From assembly GCA_030435675.1 (NCBI GenBank), contig CM059625.1:3534001-3598000 (forward strand): a DNA stretch of 64,000 bases. The letters are read 5' to 3'. Positions 32,778-43,019 of the stretch are shown piece after piece. Under the pieces are notes generated by a model. It was not told the DNA's origin, searched no databases, and was given only the letters and a program-made list of their open reading frames with translations. Source of the DNA: Steinernema hermaphroditum (taxonomy: Eukaryota; Nematoda; Chromadorea; Rhabditida; Steinernematidae). The position numbers and the translations under genes were made by a program. Each line of letters begins with the position of its first letter. Position 1 is the first letter of the stretch.

Positions 32778-33161
32778 ACAGTTGTTGCGTCCAGGGATAC
32801 GCGCCTGTTTGGGAGAGAGTGCTAGCATGGCTTATTGCTACTTGTTGCTTATTGCACACACAGGGTTTTTGGGTTTTTCAGGGGGTACCACGACGATTCG
32901 ACAACCCTACTTACAAATCGTTTACCACTGTACTTTTATCACTGAATGTTTGGGTTCTGAGTAGGTGATGGTAGCCTACCACCGCCGGACCTTGCGGTGG
33001 CTCAACGTTGTCACATCCGACACATCTATGTCGATGGGGTGGAGATGGAGCGCCATTAACTTTTAGCAACAACGAGCAACAACAACATCGCCAATTTTAC
33101 TGCATCCGTGTGTTATGCGATTTCTGTGTGCGCTAGTATAAAAATACAATTAGCTTTCTAA

Positions 33162-34619
33162 ATGTTGGAGCCCAAGTACAATGCCTTTTTTAGAGAAAAT
33201 GAACCGATCAACACCGTCGAAACTCCTGAACAGTATGCAAATGCTCTCGACTTGCGGGGCGGCGGGCTTCATGATCCGAATCCTTTGATGTACCATCAAA
33301 ACGGCGCTCCCCACAATTACCGCCTTAAAAACGCTTCGCCTTTCGTGGAAAGCCCAGAACCTCGCTACCATCACGGTAAGTTATAGAGACGTCTCCTATC
33401 CCTGACTGGGTAATATGCTCCTTCTTTAGCAGATCAATATCTTGAAACTCGCTCACTGGAAGGAAGTGAATCTTCTGTTGAAGCTGGTACGTCGCCCCAA
33501 AACATGAACGGATCTCTGGGAAGCGTCGATCCGAAGAATTATGACATAGGCGTTGCTTACTGTGTCCGTAGCGGTGAAGTGCTTCATCAACGATATCACT
33601 GCATTTCCGAGCTCGGCTCGGGATATTTCTCCACTGTTTGGTTGTGTCTCAACGTAGAAGACCAGCGTTTCGTGGCTTTAAAGATTTCCAGATCGGGACA
33701 GTATGCTGCTCAATCTGCTCTGAATGAAGTGAAGGTATGCAGAATGCTTTCTATGGATTGTATTAATTCCTATCCACTGCAGTGGCTTTTGCGCGCGAGT
33801 GACTTGAGTGACGGCGGGTACCGTGATTGCGTCATTCAGATGCACGACTTTTTTTTGCTCAATGCTGGCGACATGAATAAGCATATCTGTATCATAACCG
33901 AGGTGAGGTCCGCTTAATCATCAACGTTCACAGTAGAGTCATTTAGGTTATTGGTTTCAGTCTGCTCAAATTAATCAAGCGAAATGAGGATGGTCTGACG
34001 CTTTCCAACGTTCGTGTGATCGCTGATCAGCTCCTCCAAGGCTTGCAATATTTGTATGCCAAATTCATCGCACATCAAGATCTACACCCTGGGAATGTAC
34101 TTGTGACGGTATCACAAGCTCAGATCGGGCAGTTGGCTAAAGAAGCGAAGGAAGAAACGAATTCAGGTTTCTTCGATAAAATAATTGATGCTGCTCCGAA
34201 TGAGAAGATGCAGTTAAAGTTTATTGACTTTGGAAACGCTTGTTTTGCAGTATGTTGGAATGTTAAGTGCGACTGTAACTTTCGCTCTTTGCAGGACAAA
34301 TCGAGCGTAAAAAAGGATATTGAAGACTTAACTCTTTTGCTATGGGAACTCGCGAATGGCCCCAAGGCAAGATGTTTACTGTTAACACTCAACTAACTGT
34401 AACATTTAGGAGGACGAATACGTAGACATTTGCACCAAGATCTCTGACCCGAAGGGCCCCTTCGAATGTTTTTTGAAGAAAATGACAGAAATGGAACGCG
34501 TCGGCTGTGGGCGTGAGTCTGTCGCGCTCTTGATAGAAGACCCGTGGCTGCAGGAACCTGAGCACTCGCACCAGTCTGTACCAGAGGAGGATTACGACAC
34601 GGAACATGGTGCAGTATGA
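33162..34619 (+). CDS. Shrunken SRPK-like protein kinase
   Basis: Six exons: 33162-33375, 33430-33734, 33783-33902, 33947-34249, 34295-34366 and 34410-34619; 407 residues. The kinase part aligns with SR-protein kinases: a DPKNYDIG lead-in, glycine loop LGSGYFSTVWL, VALK lysine (about K156), alpha-C glutamate (about E171), and IDFGNAC (about D307) where SRPKs have DLGNAC. The catalytic loop reads HQDLHPGNVL (about D258) instead of the usual SRPK HTDIKPENIL. After NACFA the chain runs straight into DIEDLTLLLWELANG, so the activation segment and APE region are missing and the C-lobe is far shorter than in SRPKs. The fifth intron appears to use a GC donor (AAG|GCAAGA). Key catalytic residues remain, but a missing substrate-binding segment makes normal SR-protein kinase activity doubtful. 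No duplicate is seen in the window. Confidence 0.75.
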
Positions 34620-35264
34620 GCCGAAGAAGTGTAGCCGGTCTATACTACCCCAGCAGTGTGATATATGTTATGGATGCCAGAAGCTTTTTGGCCTGTTCTA
34701 AGATTATTTATATGTTCCCTTTATGATCGCTCCGCACTGTACCAGCTGCATTTCTGTTTGTCAATATTTGTTCACAATGATGATTCTTTGTGCGTGTCTT
34801 TACTTGTCTCCTCATCTGCAAACCCAAACGACGACTGTATTGAATGCATAAATCTTTAATGTTCTTACTTCTTTTCTTCTCGCCTTTGTGGCCAATATTT
34901 ACAACGTACTGCAGTCGTCATTCAGGTATGTCGTTGTTCGAATTGGATGTTGAGGCCGTGTTTCCGAGCGACGACTCGTTGGAGCTTCGGCGCCGTCTAC
35001 TTTAGAAATTTAGTTACTTCCTTGAACGAAAGTATGGAATTCATTATACCAATTCGGATTCTAGCACGATTACCCTGTGATGTACTAAATCCCGAAAGTA
35101 CGAGCTTAATTGTTCAAGAAAGCAGGCTAGCACTGTGCTGTGCCTACTCATTTTACTCTAATAATGCTCTAATTGCTTCTTCGCAATGACGGATTTTATT
35201 TACCAAACACTTCTATGCTATATGTGACACATCAATAGAAAGAGAAACTGATTACGGACACGAA
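34620..35264. other. Intergenic
   Basis: Between the convergent kinase (+) and F-box-like (-) genes. No gene is supported; AT-rich with short frames. Confidence 0.5.
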
Positions 35265-36263
35265 CTAAACAAGGCGCACTGATACGACATGCCTATTGAA
35301 ATTGTCGTCATTTGTACGTACATATTCTGTATAAATTTCGATTCCCCGGTTTGGATTGTTCGGGTGTTTTCTGAAGTACGTTTCGTCCCGATATCCGTAC
35401 GTACTTTCAAACTGAAAATGCAGTCCTTCTAAATCGATCACAATTTTTTCACGGCTACGCCTTTCAAATTCTACCATTTGGACGTAAGGTGGAAAGGTCG
35501 TCAGATTCAGCCAGTAGTCCAGAAGTTTGGACAGGAAGGCTGCGCTGAGGGGAGCTTTGAGCAGAAGGAAGTTTGGCTTCTTCACGAACTCCAACAAATA
35601 CATTTCGACTTGTTTGTCTAGTACCGACAATATCGTTGGGTTTTGGTAATAAATCGAGAGAGACTGCAGTTTGGGATTCATGATCAAAGATCTGAACCTT
35701 CTTGGAATAAACTTTCCGCAAGAGGATTCCTCTAGCTGTGACCGATAGATTTTGTACAGAGATTTGCATTCTGACAGTCTTAACTGAGTGACTGGGCGTT
35801 CCAATAACAGCTTTAGAGCATAACAAAAGTGCTTGATAAGGAATGGTGGCTCCTTTTCTGTCGTGGTGCGACAAGTATAGCATATATGAAATCGCAGGGT
35901 TACCTCGCCCATACACTCGCTAAGTGCGTTAAATAAGTTTTTAACGTTTGAAGATCCGCGTTTCAGATTCGCTGATACCTTCTCAAACCTGAAGTTTTCC
36001 GGTGATTTGTGATAGTAAGTTCTGTTGTAGCCGTTATCATTGATATAATGTTTTTCGTAGATTCCTGATCTGCATGAGTATCTGTTTTCGTCGTTATATT
36101 TAGTTTCGAAAACGTCGTCCGATTTGACGATATTAGCCCAATTGCCTGTGAGTGTAGCAAAGCGAGCGAGGTCTCTTACGGGAGGCGCTTCGGTCTTGAC
36201 GACGTCGAAGATGATGTCGGTGGAGATATGGGCGAAGTCGTTCGGCAGATCTGCAGAGTCCAT
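35265..36263 (-). CDS. F-box-like protein, nematode expansion type
   Basis: A single-exon minus-strand gene of 332 residues from the ATG at 36263. An in-frame ATG at 36356 would add 31 residues of unlikely character, so I prefer the MDSADLPNDF start. The first 45 residues (DIIFDVV, then RDLARFATLTGNWANIV) fit the divergent F-box of nematode-specific families, and the rest is a long leucine-rich-like region without motifs (FLLLKAPLSAAFLSKLLDYW). Such proteins are thought to be substrate adaptors of SCF ubiquitin ligases and expand quickly in rhabditids. The frame is intact with no introns, which is unusual beside its intron-rich neighbours and may reflect retroposition or simply this family's habit. 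Confidence 0.6.
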   Translation of the reverse strand: MDSADLPNDFAHISTDIIFDVVKTEAPPVRDLARFATLTGNWANIVKSDDVFETKYNDENRYSCRSGIYEKHYINDNGYNRTYYHKSPENFRFEKVSANLKRGSSNVKNLFNALSECMGEVTLRFHICYTCRTTTEKEPPFLIKHFCYALKLLLERPVTQLRLSECKSLYKIYRSQLEESSCGKFIPRRFRSLIMNPKLQSLSIYYQNPTILSVLDKQVEMYLLEFVKKPNFLLLKAPLSAAFLSKLLDYWLNLTTFPPYVQMVEFERRSREKIVIDLEGLHFQFESTYGYRDETYFRKHPNNPNRGIEIYTEYVRTNDDNFNRHVVSVRLV

Positions 36264-37400
36264 CCTCGCGGATCTTGCAAATGGCTCAAATGGCTCGTCG
36301 CTTCTTTTTATAGTGTGTGCGAAGACAACTGCGATGCTTTGCGGTGTTATTCGCACTTCAGTAACGATACTTTCTGCTGTGTAGAATTGTCTTCAGAAGG
36401 AACTCTTGATTCTTGAAGAGATTCTTACAGAGTTTTCACAAAAATGTTTGAGGAGAGTCCGTATGAAAATAAACATGGCTGTTTCTTGGACGTCTCGGAC
36501 GTGCCCATAGCACAAACACACTAATTCAAAGATGTGATTTTCTTTATTCCCCTAATGTTTCCTCTCAACTACTGTATATGTCGTTGTATTGGTTTTTTTT
36601 TGGTTCCACGCGCTGATTTTTTAGTGCAGACGGCCCACCCAATTTTTTATTTTTTCTTTTGCTTGTAAGTGAAATCGGTTGTCTGTGTTCGTTGTACAAA
36701 CATCTTTAAGCGTCGGAAACGGGTTTTCTTTTTTGTTTATTTCCGACAGCGCCCGACTAAGAATTGGTCAAACCAAAGCGAGCTTGGTCACGATACCGTT
36801 CGAAGCCGCGATTTTCCCTTTACGGTTAACCTTGAACGCGGTTTTGGTTTAAACAAACTAGTCTAAACAAACGAGCAGTTTGGGGAATTGCGGGTTAAAG
36901 TCAACCTATGAGCTCTATGACTCTATCGAGTGGGTTACGCGATCTAGAACTTCAACTAGAACTTTCTCACTTCAAAGATAACACAAAGCACAAATCCGAC
37001 ACGCCGCTCACTTCAATCGGCTATCGGAAAACGACGGATATAACATCAATCATTGTTATGCTATCGTCCACCCCAAAGTGTCATGTTGCTTTGATTTTAG
37101 CTGTGATTGTTCTCACCTGTTGGGGGCGTTGATGCCGCTCCGCTGTCAGAAGTGTGCGTTCATCCTGGCGAAGAAACTCTGAAGATTCAACATTTTGCAT
37201 GAAATAATTTACACCAAAAATTGATGACAGATATAAGTGTTTTGTGACAAGTTTTGTGACGCCACGGTTGCTCACCAAAACGGTAGGAAAAGCTGCAGTG
37301 ATACCTCACAGAAGCGATATTTATGTGAATCGGTAACGTAAATTCAGCATAGTTTTTTTCTTAATCGATTAAACCGTTTAAAGGCATTTGATTTAGAACC
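36264..37400. other. Intergenic
   Basis: No gene supported. AT-rich, poly-T stretches near 36590-36660; short frames only. Confidence 0.5.
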
Positions 37401-37643
37401 TTATTTACATGAAAAGTTACCTGCTCTCCTATCAACTTCAGGCTCAGCAGGCTGAGTTTCTACTGGCGACGTATCACAGAAGGGTAGTCGTGGATTGCGA
37501 ATACAGGCCTTCTGCAAGAGACGCTCCTTGTTTTGTTGATCATTTCCGTGGACAGTAGATGAAAGTGGTAGATGAAAGCGAACGACAAACCCTCCAGGCT
37601 TACCTGTCAACGCTGCGATCGCAGCTAACGTGCTGATGCGCAT
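37401..37643 (-). CDS. Possible small secreted peptide gene
   Basis: Minus-strand frame of 80 residues starting MRISTLAAIAALT, a weak signal-peptide-like start. Only two cysteines are grouped, in ACIRNPRLPFC, followed by an acidic/proline tail. GTAAGC just after the start codons and GTAACT near the 3' end could be splice donors, so the true exon limits are unclear. The pattern resembles small nematode secreted peptides but no family is recognised. Confidence 0.3.
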   Translation of the reverse strand: MRISTLAAIAALTGKPGGFVVRFHLPLSSTVHGNDQQNKERLLQKACIRNPRLPFCDTSPVETQPAEPEVDRRAGNFSCK

Positions 37644-37697
37644 AATCGTCGCGTTTGATTGGCAACCGACGGTAGAGGTGTCAAAACAAAATGACTT

Positions 37698-38060
37698 ATG
37701 CTACGGCCACGAATGCTGCGTCGTGCGTCCTGCGTCCTGCGTCGTGCGTTCTCTGCTCGCTGCGTTGCGTTCGTGGCCACCCCTTGCGTCATTCGATGCG
37801 TTCTAATGAACTACGGTGTATGTGTCACCAAAACCAGCCGTTATCATAGAAAGCTCAGTGCTTCCAACAATAACCAACGATGGACCGTGAAGTTAACCTC
37901 ATCGGACAAAAAAGTGTTCGATATGCAGAAGAGAGACTTCCAGAAGAGGATGATGAGCGACCTGGTCACCAAGGAGGACGCGCTTCCCGAGGAGGTGTAT
38001 TTCGGTCCAGCGGATCACATGCTTCGCCAGGATCTCTTCCTGATAGACCTCAGACCTTGA
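37698..38060 (+). CDS. Open frame with protein-like 3' half, unknown
   Basis: 120 codons. The first half is biased by a 'cgtcctgcgtcgtgcgt' simple repeat (37700-37770), so it is unlikely to be coding. The second half (DKKVFDMQKRDFQKRMMSDL and so on) looks like a real soluble exon. No family is recognised and no splice partner was found. Confidence 0.25.
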   Translation: MLRPRMLRRASCVLRRAFSARCVAFVATPCVIRCVLMNYGVCVTKTSRYHRKLSASNNNQRWTVKLTSSDKKVFDMQKRDFQKRMMSDLVTKEDALPEEVYFGPADHMLRQDLFLIDLRP

Positions 38061-38308
38061 TAGAGTCCATTTTCACAATTTTCGTTACTTATTTTCACGA
38101 TTTTCGTGCGTGGCGAGCCCATAGGTAGCGGCTATCAATGATTCTAGCTATTGTGGATGAGTAAAATCGTAAAAATCTTTGAATCCGACAAAGCCCCATT
38201 GGAGAATCTGGAGTCGCGTGCCGGTGCCTTCACTTTTTTGAATTTTTCCACTTTTTCAGCCTTTTTGTGGTCGGTTAAAAGATATCTACGACTCATTTTG
38301 TAGCATTT

Positions 38309-39170
38309 CTTGCAAGTTTAAGTTAGCCACGCATCGAATGAAACAGATTGAGCTTCTGCAACTGTCGATTCGCGTTTGTTCTCCTCTTTCAGATGAGTGT
38401 TGTTCACCACTACAGCTGGCAGTCCAGCGGACGGTATGTGATCGTGCCGGAATCTCAGGCTGCGGAGCAACACCATTTGATGGGAGATGAACGTCATCAA
38501 AGTAATTCTCCTGCAATCGAATCTTATACAATCGCATTTTGCACAATAATTAATACCTTGAATCCGACTGAAAGAATCGTGCGCAGAAACAGTATAGATC
38601 CAAAATTGTTCCAAACGCGACGAGCCGGCTGGAGTCGCTCTTAATCGGAGGCCAGATGCGTTTGACAATTACAGCGCCGCTGATGAAGACTGAGACGGCG
38701 ATTAATTACCGTCTAAATCAGTTCCAGTGAACAACCAAAAGAATCTAAAATCTACAGTTGATATATGCTATGATAGTATATGCATACCGAAACTGGAACA
38801 ATTATTGTACGACTGTATCCGTATGCACATAGTAGTTACAGAGAGTAGTGTTTGATCTGCAGCACCAGATGACTTGATGTATTTGGAGAGATTTCCCAAA
38901 ATCCCGGTAGTGACGATCAGTGCTACAGAAATCCAAAACGGTCCTAAATAACACTATGAACCAAGCTGCTTATCTGCAAAAATCTAACCGTAGAGATGTT
39001 GAATGACGCACCTTGACCGAAACAACGTTTCCAACATTGAGATCGTTCCACAAACACCTGAGCGGGGCAGATAGGTTCGCACAGTTTGCAGGCAAAGCAG
39101 CGCTCCTGTCCGGCCGGAAGACGATGCAGATGGCGACCCATAAACCTGAAATAAGAAAAAAATTACATCA
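38309..39170 (-). pseudogene. Module copy 2: NDUFS8-like exon plus YIPF-like 3' part
   Basis: The fullest copy of the module. On the minus strand a TTTCAG acceptor at about 39150 opens the NDUFS8-like exon ([20 protein letters not shown] onward, to the CPAQ and GTGTTT donor). Then come [11 protein letters not shown], an ATTTAG acceptor, the YIPF-like membrane segments and the frame-shifted end, exactly as in copy 1. It sits about 80 bp downstream of the 89-residue gene (39496-39227), on the same strand, like genes in a nematode operon. It differs from copy 1 by only a few substitutions over about 820 bp, so duplication is recent or sequences are being homogenised. The one-base frame shift in the YIPF part is shared by copies 1, 2 and 3. 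Confidence 0.55.
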
Positions 39171-39226
39171 TATCCGGTAAACTTTCACTCCATCACGATC
39201 ACTTATCACAATTTATTGCATATATA

Positions 39227-39496
39227 CTACTCATTTTCTTCTGCAATAGGAGTGAGCACTGGATAAAATTTCATCATTTCTTGGAGGCGGTAGACGCCTG
39301 CGGTAGGCCGGCCGAGAGAGTCCTTGAGAACGGCGAACGAGAGGCGGCCACGGGTGAGATCATTTGGAGGTGGTGAGGGCGGCCGTACACTTCCAGGCGC
39401 TTGCTCAAATAGAAGACGCACCTCGTCAACAGTCTTCGTGGAGTCGGGAGAAGGCGTTGAACCGGTCATCAGGCTGCCACTCATTGAAATGATCAT
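39227..39496 (-). CDS. 89-residue unknown protein, copy A
   Basis: Intact minus-strand frame beginning MIISMSGSLMTGSTPSPDST, with a conserved core LLFEQAPGSVRPPSPPPNDL and RGRLSFAV, and a tail RLQEMMKFYPVLTPIAEENE. AATAAA follows the stop within about 20 bp. Two other copies in the window (40861-41310 and 52098-52367) keep the frame despite base changes, which argues for a real protein. It is small, soluble and proline-rich in the middle. I recognise no family. It lies upstream of the NDUFS8/YIPF module on the same strand in all copies, suggesting an ancestral operon-like order. Confidence 0.55.
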   Translation of the reverse strand: MIISMSGSLMTGSTPSPDSTKTVDEVRLLFEQAPGSVRPPSPPPNDLTRGRLSFAVLKDSLGRPTAGVYRLQEMMKFYPVLTPIAEENE

Positions 39497-39504
39497 TCGA
39501 ACAG

Positions 39505-39924
39505 GCTGACGCCGTTAAATAGCGATTTTCAGACAGTTCCTGTCTGGTTTTACTTTCGTGTCTGATTTTCGTCTAGTTGTCTACATTGCATGCGTCGACC
39601 AAAAAGGAGTGTTTTACTGCTCATTTTGCTATTCTCACTTAGTACAAAGGTGCCATAAGTGCACTTTTAGCGTAGTTCAAAATATTGAGGGAAATGGGCT
39701 TAAAGCAAAACGAAAAACGTTTAGACTGTCTGAACAAACGGAACACGTTCTAGATTTCGCGATATCAATGGCGGCGAGGAGGTCTAGAACGAGAACGATA
39801 GAAAAATTACAAGCATAACTATTTTAGACCAGGTAAATACCGCTTATAAGAATCACGACCACGCCCATCGCGGTGGCGATGATCTTTGGCGAGATTTCCG
39901 AAAATCCCGCTAGTGACGATCATT
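39505..39924 (-). repeat. Duplicated block upstream of copy A, including an RS-exon relic
   Basis: Matches 41315-41720 almost exactly, and 52380-52575 for its left part. On the minus strand 39902-39833 encodes RHRDGRGRDSYKR, a diverged paralogue of the ZRANB2-like RD-rich exon. The following terminal exon (RSRPPRRH) has lost its AG acceptor: CTAT stands where the other copies have TTAG. Confidence 0.5.
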
Positions 39925-40008
39925 ATTCGCTTCAGCAACCTTCTTCGCTAAGTTCATTGTAAGCGATTCGAACTCATCGCCCGATCCAAAATCATATTTT
40001 CCCAATGC
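39925..40008 (-). pseudogene. ZRANB2-like fragment, copy 2 (84 bp of acidic exon)
   Basis: Matches 41815-41897, a piece of the ZRANB2-like acidic exon (GKYDFxSxxEFESL, then KKVAEAN), with several substitutions. At 40003-40009 it changes directly into the YIPF-like module in mid-exon. It is a pure relic. Confidence 0.6.
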
Positions 40009-40800
40009 AGCTGGCAGTCCAGCGGATGGTATGTGATGGTGCCGGAATCTCAGGCTGCGGAGCAACACCATTTGATGGGAGATGAACGTCATCAAAGTAA
40101 TTCCCCTGCAATCGAATCTTATACAATCTCATTTTGCACAATAATTAATACCTTGAATCCGACTACAAGAATCGTGCGCAGAAACAGTATAGATCCATAA
40201 TTGTTCCAAACACGTCGAGCCGGCTGGAGTCGCTCTTAATCGGAGGCCAGATGCGTTTGACAATTACAGCGCCGCTGATGAAGACTGAGACGGCGATTAA
40301 TTACCGTCTAAATCAGTTCCAGTGAACAACCAAAAGAATCTAAAATCTACAGTTGATATATGCTATGATAGTATATGCATACCGAAACTGGAACAATTAT
40401 TGTACGACTGTATCCGTATGCACATAGTAGTTACAGAGAGTAGTGTTTGATCTGCAGCACCAGATGACTTGATGTATTTGGAGAGATTTCCCAAAATCCC
40501 GGTAGTGACGATCAGTGCTACAGAAATCCAAAACGGTCCTAAATAACACTATGAACCAAGCTGCTTATCTGCAAAAATCTAACCGTAGAGATGTTGAATG
40601 ACGCACCTTGACCGAAACAACGTTTCCAACATTGAGATCGTTCCACAAACACCTGAGCGGGGCAGATAGGTTCGCACAGTTTGCAGGCAAAGCAGCGCTC
40701 CTGTCCGGCCGGAAGACGATGCAGATGGCGACGCATAAACCTGAAATAAGAAAAAAATTACATCATATCCGGCAAACTTTCACTCCATCACGACAATTTA
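40009..40800 (-). pseudogene. Module copy 3: NDUFS8-like exon plus YIPF-like 3' part
   Basis: Same order as copies 1 and 2 but lacking the last about 100 bp of the YIPF end, where it joins the 84-bp ZRANB2-like relic. The NDUFS8-like exon (40735-40655) is intact as a sequence. Together with copy 2 it makes a tandem repeat with a period of about 1.6-1.8 kb (38.4-40.0 and 40.0-41.7 kb). Confidence 0.55.
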
Positions 40801-40860
40801 TCACGATTTTTACAATTTACAGAATTTATTTATAATTTATTTACAATTTACACAATATTA

Positions 40861-41310
40861 CTACTGATGTTCTTCTACGATAGTAGAGAGCAATGGAAAG
40901 AAGTTCTTCATTTCTGCCAGGCGGTTGAAGCATGCGGTAGGCCAGTCGAGAGAGTCGATGAGATCCATAAGAACGGCGAACGAGAGGCGGCCACGGGAGA
41001 GATCATTTGGAGGTGGTGAGGGCGGCCGTACACTTCCAGGCGCTTGCTCAAACAGAAGACGCAGCTCGGAAACAGTCTTCGTGGAGTTGGGAGAGGACGT
41101 TGAACCGGTCATCGCGCTGCCACTCATTGAAATGGGTGAGTGAACGGCGAACGAGAGGCGGCCACGGGTGAGATCATTTGGAGGTGGTGAGGGCGGCCGT
41201 ACACTTCCAGGCGCTTGCTCAAACAGAAGACGCAGCTCGGCAACAGTCTTCGTGGAGTCGGGAGAGGACGTTGAACCGGTCATCACGCTTCCACTCATTG
41301 AAATGATCAT
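40861..41310 (-). CDS. 89-residue protein family, enlarged copy B (149 residues)
   Basis: Minus-strand frame with the same start, core and tail type as copy A, but the core occurs twice: an in-frame tandem duplication of about 171 bp (57 codons) from SMSGS to RLSFAVHSPI. The tail has diverged (EMKNFFPLLSTIVEEHQ), and the same tail is found as a relic at 32.0 kb. The duplication preserves the frame, so the product would carry two proline-rich cores. Function unknown. Confidence 0.5.
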   Translation of the reverse strand: MIISMSGSVMTGSTSSPDSTKTVAELRLLFEQAPGSVRPPSPPPNDLTRGRLSFAVHSPISMSGSAMTGSTSSPNSTKTVSELRLLFEQAPGSVRPPSPPPNDLSRGRLSFAVLMDLIDSLDWPTACFNRLAEMKNFFPLLSTIVEEHQ

Positions 41311-41749
41311 TCGAACAGGCTGACGCCGTTAAATAGCGATTTTCAGACAGTTTCTGTCTGGTTTTACCTTCGTGTCTGATTTTCGTCTAGTTGTCTACAT
41401 TGCATGCGTCGACCAAAAAGGAGTGTTTTACTGCTCATTTTGCTATCCTCACTTAGTACAAAGGTGCCATAAGTGCACTTTTAGCGTAGTTCAAAACATT
41501 GAGGGAAATGGGCTTAAAGCAAAACGAAAAACGTTTAGACTGTCTGAACAAACGGAACACGTTCTAGATTTCGCGATATCAATGGCGGCGAGGAGGTCTA
41601 GAACGAGAACGATAGAAAAATTACAAGCATAACTATTTTAGACCAGGTAAATACCGCTTATAAGAATCACGACCACGCCCATCGCGGTGGCGATGATCTT
41701 TGGCGAGATTTCCGAAAAAAAACACTATGGGAGCAGGAACAGCTGAAAC

Positions 41750-42530
41750 ATAATCACTAAATTAGAAACAACATACCAGCAAGCCGAACTTACGGACTTG
41801 ACGCGCGTGAAGCATTATTCGCTTCAGCAACCTTCTTCGTTAAGCTCATTTTAAGCGATTCGAACTCATTGTCCGATTCAAAATCATATTTTCCCAGATC
41901 ATCGTCACCGCTTTCATGCTCTTCTTCATATTTGTGAGCCTTGCGGTCAAATTCATCTTCACCATCACTGTATTCGGATTCCATTACGCCGCTTGATCTC
42001 TTGATACCCTTCTTCTTACGGCCGAACTCGTCATGTGCGTTTCGCGGCATATATTCAACATCTTGACGATTCATGTAACCGCCGCCGTAGCCTGTTCGGG
42101 CCTCACAGCAGGCAAATCTCTGTGCTTTGCAGACGTTGCAAGTCTTTCGACGTGCCCAATTCACATTGTTACACCTAGCAACAGAAAGAAACATATGAAT
42201 GTGAGCAGCTGATCGACGTACTCCATGCACACCCCAATCGTACGGTGAAAAAAATCCCTTCGATTGTTCTGCAGCATGCGGACCGATTCGGTTGACAGCA
42301 CAAGCTTCACACGCGGCTTTTCTAAAAAAGAAAAAATGAAGAGCACAACAAATGATGGACAAACCTTTTCCACAACTTCTGCATGATGTGTACGATTCTC
42401 CGTTGATAAATGCACATTTGGAATCAACGCATACCCATTCGTCTTCTTTGACAGCACGACAAGAAGCGGCTCCAGCCGATAAACTAGCGCCATCTTCAGA
42501 AGGCATTGTGCTCTGGAGAGCAGCGGTCAA
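41750..42530 (-). pseudogene. ZRANB2-like gene, copy 3, frameshifted and 3'-truncated
   Basis: Minus strand. Exon 1 (42530-42358) encodes a RanBP2-type zinc finger (DEWVCVDSKCAF, SYTSCRSCGK). Exon 2 has lost one base relative to the copy at 54.2 kb (AAGCTTGTGCTG against AAGCTTTATGCTG), shifting its frame. Exon 3 has the second finger half (NNVNWARRKTCNVCKAQR), then RTGYGGGYMNRQDVEYMPR, DEFGRKKK and an acidic stretch, as in ZRANB2 splicing regulators. The normal RS-rich exons are missing: at about 41727 the sequence jumps to the block shared with 39.9 kb. By the frameshift and truncation I call it a pseudogene. Confidence 0.7.
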
Positions 42531-42572
42531 ACAGCTGATTCGTTGACCTGAAAAGAACAGTTTATTTTGAAA

Positions 42573-43010
42573 TCAAAGCGACAAAAAGATTACATCGACT
42601 ACAGTTCGACAACTAAACGAGCGCAATATCTGATTCAGTAATTCTCTGATTGCAGGCAGAGGAAGCGAGACAGACTCAAACTTTTCGTTGGAAAAACCAG
42701 ACATTGGCGTTTGTTGAGTAAGCAGTGTGAGGCTTTCTCTGTTCGTCTGATTTACTTTCACACCGATGCAACGGAACAGCCGTTTTTGTAGGGGTTCAAT
42801 AAAAGCGAGTCGGACAATCTGTATCAATGCCCCCCGGAGTCAAAAATGTTAAGGCTCCGGGGAAGCATACTATCTTACTGCTATCTATTCTCTGTCTACT
42901 CCAATACGTCGAGCATTTAGGCTCGTAAGAATACCATCAAAAATACTACAAGCTTTGATGGTTAAACAATTTTTTGCTACTTTTTGCCCTACATACTAGT
43001 TGATGCGGAA
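42573..43010 (-). repeat. Dispersed CCGGGG-hairpin repeat, copy 2, upstream of the ZRANB2-like copy
   Basis: Same order as copy 1 (GTTCAATAAAAGCG, spacer, CCCCCCGGAG, loop, CTCCGGGG, then an AT-rich stretch). It is nearly identical to 54516-54782 plus 55765-55920 and therefore gives the empty-site sequence for the hAT element inserted there. Confidence 0.7.
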
Positions 43011-43019
43011 GCATACTAC

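Noticed and set aside
35265..36356. Start of the F-box-like gene at 36356
   Set aside because: The extra 31 residues are not F-box-like, and MDS at 36263 fits the family start.
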